The notes under the pieces are model-generated. The model was not told the origin of the DNA, searched no databases, and saw only the letters and a list, made by a program, of their open reading frames with translations. Of a stretch of 64,000 bases of DNA, positions 35,779-46,806 are shown in pieces. A program made the translations under genes and the position numbers. The DNA is from Methylobacterium crusticola (GTDB lineage Bacteria; Pseudomonadota; Alphaproteobacteria; Rhizobiales; Beijerinckiaceae): the NCBI RefSeq assembly GCF_003574465.1, contig NZ_QOWC01000019.1, positions 1-64,000 on the forward strand, read 5' to 3'. The stretch's first letter is position 1. Each line of letters starts with the position of its first letter.

Positions 35779-35884
35779 AGCATTTTCCCGCGAAGTGGAC
35801 ACCGGTTCGCCGCAGACAATGCGGCAGAATCAGAAACCTGGAGCAGCGGCCGATTGCAGCGTGATCGGATGCTGCTCCAGGGCG
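35776..35884. repeat. Palindromic intergenic repeat of Hyphomicrobiales type
   Basis: It begins TAGAGCATTTTCCCGCGAAG, includes a TGGACACCGGTTCGC core, and ends in a large hairpin (35837-35847 with 35871-35881, with an inner CCGAT/ATCGG stem). This pattern is scattered through Hyphomicrobiales genomes between genes. It supplies the stop of the VOC gene and may act as its terminator. Identification is from memory of the motif. Confidence 0.65.
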
Positions 35885-36106
35885 CTCCCGGCCGAAACGG
35901 CCCCGGGCCTCGTGTCCCGGCGGGTCCCGGCGGACCGGTCTCCCGCTCGCCGGAGGTCGCTCCGGGCGACGCGGCCGCGGTTGCGGCCCTCGCCCGCGCT
36001 CGGCATGATCGCGCGCCGGGCCGCGCGGGGACACCGCGGCTCCGGGGCCCGGACGCCCGCGGCGCGCGCGCCGTTCCCCCGCTCCTGACACGCATCGGAC
36101 ACGGCG
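35885..36106. other. Gap between repeat and dehydrogenase, nothing recognised
   Basis: Together with the repeat this makes a 328-nt non-coding interval. It is GC-rich, with no protein-like frame. Confidence 0.5.
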
Positions 36107-37492
36107 ATGAACTTCGAAGCACTCCTGAGCGGGCTCGCGTCGCGCCGGATCCGGATCGCCGTGACCGGCGCGCGGGGCGATTTCGGCCGCTCCCTCCTCG
36201 TGCAGTGCCGCGCCATCCCGGCGATCGCGCTCGCCGGCCTGTGCGACCTCGACCTCGACGGCCTCGCGGCGAGCCTGCGCAGCCTGGGATACGACGGGGC
36301 GGCGTTCGCCGTCTGCACCACGCACGAGGAGGCGCGCGCCGCGCAGGCCGCCGGCCGGATCGCGCTCGTGCGGGACCACGCGCTCCTCGCCGCCCTCGCC
36401 CTCGACGTCCTCGTGGAGGCGACGGGCCGTCCGGAGGTGAGCGTCGTCGCCGCCCGGGAGGCGATCCGGCGGGGCGTCCACGTCGCCATGGCGACGAAGG
36501 AGACGGAATCCGTCGCCGGGCCGTACCTCAACCGCCTCGCCCGCGAGCGGGGCGTCGTCTACACGACGCCGGACGGCGACCAGCCGAGCAACCTGATCGG
36601 CCTCGTGACCTGGGCGCGCTGCCTCGGCTTCGAGATCGTCGCGGCCGGAAAGTCGAGCGAGTACGACTACGTCTTCGACCCGCTTGGCGGCCGCGTGACC
36701 TACACCGACCGGGTCGTGCCGGCGCCGGGCTTCGCGGCTTTGTGGAACCTCGGCGACGACGTGCCGGGCCGGATGCGGGCGCGCAGCGAGGCCTTGCGGG
36801 CGCTGCCGCAGAGCGCGACCCCGGATTACTGCGAGATGAACGTGGTGGCGAACGCGACCGGGCTCGCGCCCTCCTGCCCGGCCCTGAGCTACCCGCTCTG
36901 CCGCATCGGCGAACTCGCCGACACCTTCGTCCCGCGCGAGGACGGCGGCATCCTCGACCGGACGGGCGTGGTCGACGTCTTCAACTGCCTGCGCCGGGAC
37001 GACGAGGCGAGCTTCGGGGGCGGCGTGTTCGTCATCGTGCGCTGCACCGATCCGCACATCTGGGAGGTCCTGCGCGGCAAGGGGCACGTGGTCAGCCGCG
37101 ACGGACGCCACGCCAGCATCTACCAGCCCTACCACCTGATGGGCCTCGAGACCCCGATGAGCCTGTTCTCCGCCGTCCTGCTCGGGCTGCCGACCGGGTC
37201 GCCGCACCAGCGCGCGCACGCCGTCATGGTGGCGCGGGCCGAGCGCGACTTCCGGGCCGGCGAGGTCCTGAGCATGGGCGGCCACCACCACGTCATCGCG
37301 GGCACGAGCGCGCGCCTCCTGGCGATGGACGAGGAGACGGCCGGGTACGCCCCGTTCTACCTCGCGGCCGACCGGCGCCTGCGCGCCGACGTCCCGAAGG
37401 GCGCCATCATCCGGCTCGACGCCCTCGACCTGACCGGGTCGGCCCTCGCGCAAGCCTGGGCCGGCACGCTGGAGGCGCGCCGCGCGCCCTGA
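36107..37492 (+). CDS. NAD(P)-dependent homoserine-dehydrogenase-like protein with SAF domain
   Basis: A 461-residue two-part protein. The N-terminus is a Rossmann fold (IRIAVTGARGDFGRSLL), the middle carries DVLVEATGRPEV and AMATKETES typical of homoserine dehydrogenase-like enzymes, and residues about 380-455 form an SAF domain (FRAGEVLSMGGHHHVIAG, DVPKGAIIRLDAL). This family is often encoded beside TRAP transporters and sugar-acid or amidohydrolase genes, as here. The substrate is unknown; oxidation or rearrangement of a hydroxy acid is plausible. Confidence 0.85.
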   Translation: MNFEALLSGLASRRIRIAVTGARGDFGRSLLVQCRAIPAIALAGLCDLDLDGLAASLRSLGYDGAAFAVCTTHEEARAAQAAGRIALVRDHALLAALALDVLVEATGRPEVSVVAAREAIRRGVHVAMATKETESVAGPYLNRLARERGVVYTTPDGDQPSNLIGLVTWARCLGFEIVAAGKSSEYDYVFDPLGGRVTYTDRVVPAPGFAALWNLGDDVPGRMRARSEALRALPQSATPDYCEMNVVANATGLAPSCPALSYPLCRIGELADTFVPREDGGILDRTGVVDVFNCLRRDDEASFGGGVFVIVRCTDPHIWEVLRGKGHVVSRDGRHASIYQPYHLMGLETPMSLFSAVLLGLPTGSPHQRAHAVMVARAERDFRAGEVLSMGGHHHVIAGTSARLLAMDEETAGYAPFYLAADRRLRADVPKGAIIRLDALDLTGSALAQAWAGTLEARRAP

Positions 37493-37608
37493 CGCGGGCG
37501 GCCCGCATCCCGGAGGCGGTCCGGGTCGCCCGCGCCCGCGGCGGCGTGGTAGGTCTCGGCGGATGTCGGTCCCCGAGCACGGTCCGACCCTAGTCGAGGA
37601 GGCCGCCG

Positions 37609-38559
37609 GTGCGCACGATCCATGGCCGCTGGAGAGACGCCGAGGATGCCGTCACGCTGGTTGATGCGCATCATCACATCTGGGACCTCACCCGGAACTA
37701 CTATCCCTGGCTGAGGGACGTGCCCGAGGAGCACTTCTTCCTCGGCGACTACGAGGCGCTCAAGCGCGACTACCTGCCCGACGACTACCGGCGCGACGCC
37801 CGCGACCACAACGTCCTGATGACCGTGCATTGCGAGGCCGAGTGGGACCGGACCGACCAGGTCGGGGAGACCCGCTGGGTGACGGCCATGAACCGGCAGT
37901 ACGGGTTCCCGAACGCAATCGTGGCCCATGCCTGGTTCACCACGCCCGATTCCGCCGAGGTGCTGGCGGCGCAGGCCGGGTTCCCGCTGGTCCGGGGCAT
38001 CCGGTCGAAGCCCGTGACCGCGCGGCGGCCCGGAAGCCCGGTCGCGGGCGCACCCGGAACGATGCAGGACGAGGCCTGGCTGCGGGGCTTCGCCGGCCTG
38101 GAGCGGCACGGCTTCTCGTACGACCTGCGCGTGCCCTACTGGCACCTGCACGAGGCCGCCGAGGTCGCCCGCGCCTTTCCGCGGACCCGGATCGTCCTCA
38201 ACCACACGGGCTTTCCCTGGGACCGCTCCGAGGAGGGGCTGGCGGGCTGGCGCCGCGCCATGGAGACGATCGCGAGGGAGCCCAACGTGCACCTCAAGGT
38301 GTCCGAGTTCGGGCTCAGGGACGGGCTCTGGGACGAGGAGTCCAACCGGCGCATCGTGCTCGATGCGGTCGCGATCTTCGGGATCGCCCGCTGCATGTTC
38401 GCGACGAACTTTCCGGTGGCCGGCCTGCGCGTCGAGTACGGGGCGCTGGTGCGCGCGGTCAAGCGCATGCTGACGCCGTACTCCGCGGCCGAGCAGGACC
38501 GGTTCTTCTTCGGGAACGCCGTCGACTTCTATCGGCTGCCGGATCCGGCGACGCGGTGA
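37609..38559 (+). CDS. Amidohydrolase family protein (TIM-barrel, 2-pyrone-4,6-dicarboxylate lactonase-like)
   Basis: A 316-residue metal-dependent hydrolase of the amidohydrolase-2 group. DAHHHIWDL near the start supplies the His-x-His metal pair, VLNHTGFP a later His, and FATNFPVAG ends the barrel where Asp is usual in SDFP; here it is Asn, which may alter the metal site. GTG 37609 has GAGGAGG 6 nt upstream. It follows the SAF-domain dehydrogenase and probably belongs to the same pathway, hydrolysing a lactone or decarboxylating an acid. Confidence 0.88.
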   Translation: MRTIHGRWRDAEDAVTLVDAHHHIWDLTRNYYPWLRDVPEEHFFLGDYEALKRDYLPDDYRRDARDHNVLMTVHCEAEWDRTDQVGETRWVTAMNRQYGFPNAIVAHAWFTTPDSAEVLAAQAGFPLVRGIRSKPVTARRPGSPVAGAPGTMQDEAWLRGFAGLERHGFSYDLRVPYWHLHEAAEVARAFPRTRIVLNHTGFPWDRSEEGLAGWRRAMETIAREPNVHLKVSEFGLRDGLWDEESNRRIVLDAVAIFGIARCMFATNFPVAGLRVEYGALVRAVKRMLTPYSAAEQDRFFFGNAVDFYRLPDPATR

Positions 38560-38587
38560 GCCCGCGCGCCGTCCCGCCCGCCGCCGC

Positions 38588-39613
38588 TCACCCGAGCCCG
38601 CCCGAGTTCCGCTCGAGCGTCGCCCAGGCCTGCTTCCCGTAGCGGTCCTGCCACTCCGAGTAGAAGCCCGACTGGCGAAGCACGGCGCGAAACGCGTCCT
38701 GATCGACGGTGTTGAACACGAGACCGTTGCGCTCGAGCGTGGCGCGGGCGGCCGCGTTGGCGACCACCATGTCGGCGCGCTGCGCCATCGCCATCGCGTT
38801 CAGGTTCGTCCGGGCGATCTCCCGCACGTCCTGCGGCAGGGCCTCCCAGTGGCGCTTGTTGGCGAGGAAGTGGAACCCGTCCCAGACGTGGCCCGTGAGC
38901 GAGCAGTACTTCTGCACCTCGTAGATCTTGGACGACTCGATGATGGAGAGCGGGTTCTCCTGCCCGTCGACGATCTTCGTCTGCAAGGACGAGTAAACTT
39001 CGCTCCAGTTGATGCCGGTCGGCGCGGCGCCGAAGGACTTGAAGACGGACATCGACAAGGGGCTGATCTGGACGCGGATCTTCAGTCCCTTGACGTCGGC
39101 GGGCGTGCGGACCGGCGCGGTGCTCGTCGTGATGTGGCGGTATCCGTTGTCCAGCATCTTGTCCATGGCCACGAGGCCGACCTTGGCGATCTGGGAGCGG
39201 ACGAGGTCGCCGAGCTCGCCGTCCATGGCGCCCCAGACCTGGCCGTAATCCTTGAAGGCGAACCCCACGCCCGAGATCGACGCGACCGGGACGAGGGTGG
39301 ACAGGATCACGCCCGAGAGCGTGAAGAACTCGATTCCTCCCGACCGGAGCTGCGAGAGCATGTCGGTGTCGCCGCCGAGCTGGTTGTTCGGGAACACCTT
39401 GATCTCGAGCCGCCCATTGGTCTCCTGCTTGATCTTCTCCGCGTATTCCACGGCGCGGGTGTTCATGGGCCAGCTGGCCGGCGAGTTGTTGGCGTACTTG
39501 TAGGAGAATTCCGCGGCCCGGAGGGGGCGCGGGTAGACCGCCGGCGCGGCGAATGCGGCTCCGGCGAGGAACAATCCCTTGTTGAACGCGCGTCGTGACG
39601 TGACGGATCGCAT
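38588..39613 (-). CDS. TRAP transporter solute-binding protein (DctP family)
   Basis: A 341-residue periplasmic receptor. It has a Tat-like leader (TSRRAFNKGLFLAGAAF), then YKYANNSPASWP and IKVFPNNQLGGDTDML. The arginine that clamps carboxylate ligands lies in LKIRVQISPLS, and GQENPLSIIESSKIYEVQKY completes the DctP pattern. It should bind an organic acid. No DctQ or DctM membrane genes lie in the window, so it must use a transporter encoded elsewhere. ATG 39613 has GGGAGG upstream; an earlier start at 39730 would mask the leader. Confidence 0.92.
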   Translation of the reverse strand: MRSVTSRRAFNKGLFLAGAAFAAPAVYPRPLRAAEFSYKYANNSPASWPMNTRAVEYAEKIKQETNGRLEIKVFPNNQLGGDTDMLSQLRSGGIEFFTLSGVILSTLVPVASISGVGFAFKDYGQVWGAMDGELGDLVRSQIAKVGLVAMDKMLDNGYRHITTSTAPVRTPADVKGLKIRVQISPLSMSVFKSFGAAPTGINWSEVYSSLQTKIVDGQENPLSIIESSKIYEVQKYCSLTGHVWDGFHFLANKRHWEALPQDVREIARTNLNAMAMAQRADMVVANAAARATLERNGLVFNTVDQDAFRAVLRQSGFYSEWQDRYGKQAWATLERNSGGLG

Positions 39614-39790
39614 GGCTTCCTCCCGGGGGTTCTGGCGAGCGCTGGCTCGCCGCGAGGCCGCCGCCCTGAAGAGGGGAGCGGACCCGCGTTGATTGCCCCG
39701 AGGCTCGCACGGGCGAGGAAACGGCGTCAACGGATGGCTGGGGGCGGTCCTTCGGGCCCGGCCGGTCCGTCGCCGCGTGCCGCGCGGGTC

Positions 39791-40567
39791 TCAGATCACC
39801 GGCATGCCGCCGTCGACCATGATCGCCGTGCCGGTCACGAAGGAGGCCTCCGGCGAGGCGAGCCACAGGATGGGGTAGGCCGCCTCGCGGGGCGTCCCCC
39901 ACCGCTCCATGAGGCAGTCCCGCCGCCGCTCGGTCTCGAGGTCCCCGCGGCTCCGGCCGTCGGCTTCGCCGCGCCGGATATGGAAGGGCGTCAGCGTCGG
40001 TCCCGGGCAGACCGCGTTCACGCGCACGCCCCGGGACGCCTCCTCGGCGGCCAGGGTCCGGGTGAGCGAGACGATGCCGGCCTTCGTCACGTCGTACTGG
40101 CCCATGCCGGCGCGCGGGTTGAAGGCGTGGGTCGAGGAGACGTTGACGATGCTGGCCGCCGGCGACGCGCGCAGGTCCGGCAGGGCCTCCCGGGCGAGGT
40201 AGGCGTAGCTCAGGAGATTGACCGCGATGATGGCGTGCCAGGTCTCCGCCCGCGCCTCCGCGAGGGGCTCGTAGGCGCGGATCCCGGCATTGTTCACGAC
40301 GCAATCGAGGCGCCCGAACGCCTCCTTGCTCAGCGCGACCGCCTCGGCGGCGGCGGCCTCCGTCGCGAGGTCGAGGCCCGCATGTGCCACGCGCGCGCCG
40401 GGCACCTGCTCGCGGATCGCGTGCGCCGCGGCCTCGGTCGCGTCGCGGTCGCGGTCGACCAGGAGCACGCTCGCGCCCTCCTCGCAGAACAGGAGGCCGA
40501 CGGCCGTTCCGATCCCGCCGGCGCCGCCCGTCACGATGGCCGCGAGGCCTTCCAACCGCTTCGTCAT
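39791..40567 (-). CDS. SDR-family oxidoreductase
   Basis: A 258-residue classical SDR. TGGAGGIG is the cofactor loop, VDRDRDA after strand 2 favours NAD(H), NNAG is intact, and the catalytic residues are Ser in NVSSTHAF and Tyr/Lys in QYDVTKAG. ATG 40567 has GGGAGGA upstream. It points the same way as the TRAP receptor and may be in its operon (178-nt gap). The substrate is likely a hydroxy acid or polyol of the local pathway. Confidence 0.92.
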   Translation of the reverse strand: MTKRLEGLAAIVTGGAGGIGTAVGLLFCEEGASVLLVDRDRDATEAAAHAIREQVPGARVAHAGLDLATEAAAAEAVALSKEAFGRLDCVVNNAGIRAYEPLAEARAETWHAIIAVNLLSYAYLAREALPDLRASPAASIVNVSSTHAFNPRAGMGQYDVTKAGIVSLTRTLAAEEASRGVRVNAVCPGPTLTPFHIRRGEADGRSRGDLETERRRDCLMERWGTPREAAYPILWLASPEASFVTGTAIMVDGGMPVI

Positions 40568-41012
40568 GCTGTCCTCCCTGGTGCCGCGTGGCCGAAGAGC
40601 CATCGCCGCCGACGCCGGTCCTGTCCAGGCCGGGTCTTTTCGGGATGGACGGTGAAGCCCTCCGCCGCGACGATGAACCGCCCCGGCCGCCGTGCCGGCC
40701 CCGGCTCGCCGCGTTCGTCACCCGCGGTGTTCGCGGACGGGAGCGGGCAGGACGTCCATCCCCCTCGACCGGGGCCGACGCGATGCGGGAGCGCGCCTCC
40801 CGGACGGGGAGGCGAGGGACGGCTTGCTTGAGCGGTCCGCGCGCGGCGTGATACCACGCGGCACGCCGTCCGTGCGGAGGCCGGGGTTCAACCCCGACGG
40901 CAGCCCGCGGAGGCCGGCCCGGGTCGTGCCGTCGCGCGGCCCGGCGGCGGCGCGGCTCCGCCGCGCGTGCGGCCGCAACCGCGGCGCCGGCGCCCAACCA
41001 GAGGAACGCATC
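40568..41012. other. Intergenic, nothing recognised
   Basis: This 445-nt GC-rich gap lies between divergent genes. Both promoters should lie here. No RNA, repeat or credible small ORF was seen. Confidence 0.55.
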
Positions 41013-41321
41013 GTGATCCATGTCCTCGCGATCATCACGGCCAAGCCCGGCAGGCGGGACGAGGTCCTGACGGCCTTCCGCGCGAACGTGCCGGCCGTCC
41101 GGGCCGAGGACGGCTGCATCGAGTACGCGGCGACGATCGATGCCGAGGGCGTCGGCCCCCTCCAGGCGCCCCTCGGGCCGGACGCCTTCGCGGTGGTCGA
41201 GAAATGGGCGAGCCTCGATGCCCTGCGGGCGCACGCGGCGGCGCCCCACATGGCGGCCTACGGGGCGGCCACGAAGGACCTCGTCGCCGCGCGGGTGATC
41301 CACGTGCTCTCGCCGGCGTGA
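41013..41321 (+). CDS. Antibiotic biosynthesis monooxygenase (ABM/YgiN-like) protein
   Basis: A 102-residue dimeric ferredoxin-like protein. VIHVLAIITAKPGRRDEVL is the first strand and helix, EDGCIEYAATI the second, and FAVVEKWASLDALRAHAAAPHM holds the typical E-x-W and AHxxxPHM motifs of putative quinol monooxygenases. It starts at GTG 41013 with AGAGGAA upstream. Its role may be oxidation of quinols or simply ligand binding. Confidence 0.88.
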   Translation: MIHVLAIITAKPGRRDEVLTAFRANVPAVRAEDGCIEYAATIDAEGVGPLQAPLGPDAFAVVEKWASLDALRAHAAAPHMAAYGAATKDLVAARVIHVLSPA

Positions 41322-41469
41322 GCGCCGGCGCGCCCCGGCGGCCCTGCCGAGGCGCGCACCCGACGATAACCACGCCCCGCCCCGGCATGCCCCGGGCCGC
41401 GTCTCCGCGCGGGCCCGCCGCGGCGCCGGCCGTGCGGCCGAACCCCCCGAGCGTTAGGGACGAACCCCG

Positions 41470-42666
41470 ATGAGCGACGCCGCCACCCTCGCGCCCGCCG
41501 CCGATCCGACCGCCGGCCTGCCCCCGCGCATCCGCGGCGTCGGCACGAGCCAGATCGGCCTCGTGGCCGACCGCGGGCGCGACGACCCCGATGTGGTGAA
41601 GCTGTGGATCGGAGAGGGCGACCTCGCGACGCCGCCCTTCGTCGTCGAGGCGGCGCACCGGGCCATGCGGGCCGGGCACACGCGGTACGCCACGTCGCTC
41701 GGCCTGCCGCGCCTGCGCGAGGCGCTCAGCGCCTACCACGCCCGGCACTGGGACGTCGACGTCCCGCCCGACCGCTTCGCCGTCACGGCGGGCGGGATGA
41801 ACGCCATCATGCAGGCCGCGCAGGCGCTCCTCGAGCCGGGCGACGAGATCATCATCCCGTCCCCCGCCTGGCCGAACCTGGCGGAGGCGGTGCGCGTCAC
41901 CGGCGGGGTCCCGGTCACGGTGGCCTACCGCGTCCTGCCGGACGGACGCTTCGCCCTGCCGCTCGCCGACATCGAGGCGGCCCTGACCCCGCGCACCCGC
42001 GTGCTGGTGGTGAACTCGCCCTCGAACCCGACCGGCTGGATGATGCCGCTGCCGGAGATGAGGGCGCTGCGGGACCTGGCGCGCGCCCGCGGGCTCTGGA
42101 TCCTCTCGGACGAGGTCTACGCCCACTTCACCTACGGCCGGGACATCGCGCCGTCCTTCCTGCAGATCTGCACGGAGGACGACCGCCTGATCGTCTCCAA
42201 CACGTTCTCCAAGAACTGGGCCATGACGGGCTGGCGCGCCGGGTGGCTCGTCTATCCGCGCGGGCTCGGCCCCACCTTCGCCAAGCTCGGCCAGTACAAC
42301 ACGACCTCGATCCCGACCTTCATCCAGCACGCCGCGGTCGTGGCCCTCGACGAGGGCGACGGCTTCATCCGCACGATGGTCGAGCGCTGCGCCGAGAGCC
42401 GGGAGATCCTGGTCACGGGCCTGTCGCGCCTGCCCGGCGTCACGGTCGCGTCGCCGGACGGCGCGTTCTACCTCATGGCGCACGTCGCGGGCGGCGAGCG
42501 GAGCCTCGACCTGGCGTTCCGCCTCCTGCGCGAGGCGAAGGTCGGCGTCGCGCCGGGCACCGCCTTCGGCCCCGAGGGCGAGGGGTTCGTGCGCCTCTGC
42601 TTCGCCATCAGCCCGGCCCTCGCCCACGAGGCCGTGTCCCGCCTGTCCGCCGTCCTCGGACGCTGA
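41470..42666 (+). CDS. Class I/II PLP aminotransferase
   Basis: A 398-residue fold-I aminotransferase of the aspartate aminotransferase superfamily. VVKLWIGEGDLATPPFVV is the substrate-loop region, NSPSNPTGW binds PLP, SDEVYAHF carries the Asp that contacts the pyridine nitrogen, and the Schiff-base residue is Lys248 in SNTFSKNWAMTGWRAGW. It ends with the substrate-carboxylate Arg in FVRLCFAIS. The amino donor is not predictable. It may belong to the surrounding catabolic set. Confidence 0.92.
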   Translation: MSDAATLAPAADPTAGLPPRIRGVGTSQIGLVADRGRDDPDVVKLWIGEGDLATPPFVVEAAHRAMRAGHTRYATSLGLPRLREALSAYHARHWDVDVPPDRFAVTAGGMNAIMQAAQALLEPGDEIIIPSPAWPNLAEAVRVTGGVPVTVAYRVLPDGRFALPLADIEAALTPRTRVLVVNSPSNPTGWMMPLPEMRALRDLARARGLWILSDEVYAHFTYGRDIAPSFLQICTEDDRLIVSNTFSKNWAMTGWRAGWLVYPRGLGPTFAKLGQYNTTSIPTFIQHAAVVALDEGDGFIRTMVERCAESREILVTGLSRLPGVTVASPDGAFYLMAHVAGGERSLDLAFRLLREAKVGVAPGTAFGPEGEGFVRLCFAISPALAHEAVSRLSAVLGR

Positions 42667-42735
42667 ACCGCCGCGGCCCGGGCGGCGGCGTCCCGCGATT
42701 CGGTGCCGGACCCGTCGACGGCCGCGGGCCGGGCC

Positions 42736-43836
42736 TCAGGGCCCGGGGCGGGGGAGGCGGCCGGCCGGCGGCGCGGCCCGGTCCGCCCCGGCGGCGGCCT
42801 GGATCTCCGGCTCCGCCCGGCTCGCGCCGCCCTCGTCGGTGGGGTCGGGGCGCTGCGAGGACCCCCCGACGTCGAGGCTCGCGTAGGCGCCGTAATCGGG
42901 GATGATCGTCGCGCGGATGCGGCGGATCGAGCGCGCCCAGGCCGCGGCCCGCCTGTCCGGCAGCACGGCGTTCTGCTTGTCGTCGCACCGCACCCCCAGG
43001 ATGATCTCCTGGTGGAGCTGGCGCAGGTCCAGCAGGGCCCGCGTGTTCTGCGTCAGCGTGCGGGTCGGGTCGTAGACCTGCTTCAGGCCGGTCAGGGACG
43101 TCCCGGTGATCGAGAGCGCGATGGCGAAGAAGGCGACCCAGCGGAAGCCCGAGCCGGTGCCCCACAGCACGTGGGCCATCCGCGGTCCGACCGGCCCCGC
43201 CTCGAGGGCGTTCCGCCTGTCCTCGCCGAGCTCGACCGGCTTCATCTTGCCCTGCAGCGTCACGAACAGCGTCGCGAGCGCCGACACGACGAGCGCCGCC
43301 AGCCCCAGCCGCTGCACCCAGGGGACGTTGCTGTTCGCCCCCTCGGCCGCGTCGAGGCGGGCCCGGGCGATGGAGTCGCTGAGGGAGAGGAGATCCTGGT
43401 CGGAGGCCGCGAGCACGAGGGGCGGGGGGACCGGCCGGCCGGGCGCCGCGCCGGCATCCTCGACGTCGCCGGCGAACAGGTGGCTGCCGTTCGGCATCAG
43501 GTCCAGGAGGAGGCTGCTGAACGCCTGGCGCGACAGGGTGTCGAGGCCGCCCTCCAGCCGCTTGCAGGTCCAGATGCCGTAGGCAATCAGGCGATGGTCC
43601 GAGCGGGCCGACCACCACTCGCTCGCGTCGCCGGGCGGACCTTTGACGCTGCCGACGAAGAGCGCCTCCGTCGGCTGCGGCCGGGCCGTCGCCGTCCGGG
43701 TGCCGCTCCGGGCGGTGCCGCCGGTCGCGACCTCGATATCCCAGGCCCTCAGCGCGTACAGGATCGCGATGGTGGAGACGACCGCGATTGCAATCAGTAA
43801 AAATGCTCTGAAAAATCGTCCAACAGCAGGCGACAT
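42736..43836 (-). CDS. Hypothetical membrane protein
   Basis: A 366-residue protein with one transmembrane helix at the N-terminus (AFLLIAIAVVSTIAILYAL), a soluble loop of about 140 residues, two further helices (LGLAALVVSALATLFVTL and WVAFFAIALSITGTSLTGL) and a Pro/Ala-rich tail. No family is recognised. ATG 43836 has GGGAGGGG; another ATG at 44028 in the same open frame also has a strong site (GGAGGAGG) and would add 64 residues, so the start is not certain. Confidence 0.65.
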   Translation of the reverse strand: MSPAVGRFFRAFLLIAIAVVSTIAILYALRAWDIEVATGGTARSGTRTATARPQPTEALFVGSVKGPPGDASEWWSARSDHRLIAYGIWTCKRLEGGLDTLSRQAFSSLLLDLMPNGSHLFAGDVEDAGAAPGRPVPPPLVLAASDQDLLSLSDSIARARLDAAEGANSNVPWVQRLGLAALVVSALATLFVTLQGKMKPVELGEDRRNALEAGPVGPRMAHVLWGTGSGFRWVAFFAIALSITGTSLTGLKQVYDPTRTLTQNTRALLDLRQLHQEIILGVRCDDKQNAVLPDRRAAAWARSIRRIRATIIPDYGAYASLDVGGSSQRPDPTDEGGASRAEPEIQAAAGADRAAPPAGRLPRPGP

Positions 43837-44065
43837 CGTCCCCTCCCGCACGGATCTCAAGCAATGAAATGATAAACCGAGAAATGAAATCCGTAAAGAC
43901 GAGGGCGAGCGGAGCATCCGCCACGTATTGAGCGGGCGCCAGGCCGGCGGGGCGTCCTCGACCCGTCGGCGCAGCCAGCCCGTGCTGCCCTCGCGCGTCT
44001 CCTGTGGCGGATGATCCGCGGACGGCATCGCGCCTCCTCCCCGGCCGCGAACCGCCGGGACGGCG

Positions 44066-44562
44066 CTAGTCGCCCCGATACTGCGCGTCGGTGACGTGCT
44101 CCATCCAGTCGACCACCTTGCCGTCGAGGGCTTCCGCGATGGCGATGTGGCTCATGCCCGCGGTGGCCGTGGCCCCGTGCCAGTGCTTCACGCGGGGCGG
44201 GATGCGCACCACGTCGCCGGGCCGGATCTCCTGGACCGGGCCGCCCCATTGCTGGACCCGGCCGGCGCCCGCCGTGACGATCAGGGTCTGGCCGAGCGGG
44301 TGGGCGTGCCAGGCCGTGCGGGCCCCGGGCTCGAAGGTGACGAGCCCGCCGGAGAGCCGGGACGGGGGGGCGTCTCCCTCAGCAGCGGGTCGACCCGCAC
44401 CGCTCCCGTGAAGGTCTCGGGCGGGCCGGCCCGGGAGGGCGCGGCGCCGCTGCGCTGGACCGTCACCGCCTCGTCCGCCGGGCCGGCGGTGCAGGGGCGG
44501 CCCGTCCCGCCGGCCAGGACCGCGGCGAGGACCAGCGAGGCGGCGCCGGCGGGGATGCGCAT
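44066..44562 (-). pseudogene. Cupin-domain protein, frameshifted in a C7 tract
   Basis: It begins with a Sec signal ([19 protein letters not shown]) and the lead-in [12 protein letters not shown], then homology changes frame at a run of seven C (G on the plus strand, 44364-44370). It continues as [21 protein letters not shown], with the cupin metal motif (HxH), [16 protein letters not shown] and VTDAQYRGD. One extra C would restore a single frame that aligns with the intact paralogue at 48920-49315. It starts 21 nt after paoC and so is the last gene of that operon. The family includes cupin-type mandelonitrile lyases. A true mutation, phase variation or a base-calling error are all possible. 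Confidence 0.75.
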
Positions 44563-44583
44563 GCTTGTGCCCTCCCGGCCCGC

Positions 44584-46803
<2,220 letters not shown>

Positions 46804-46806
46804 GGC

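Noticed and set aside
43857-44249. 130-codon minus-strand ORF over the cupin 3' end
   Set aside because: Out of frame with the cupin motifs, which explain the region fully.
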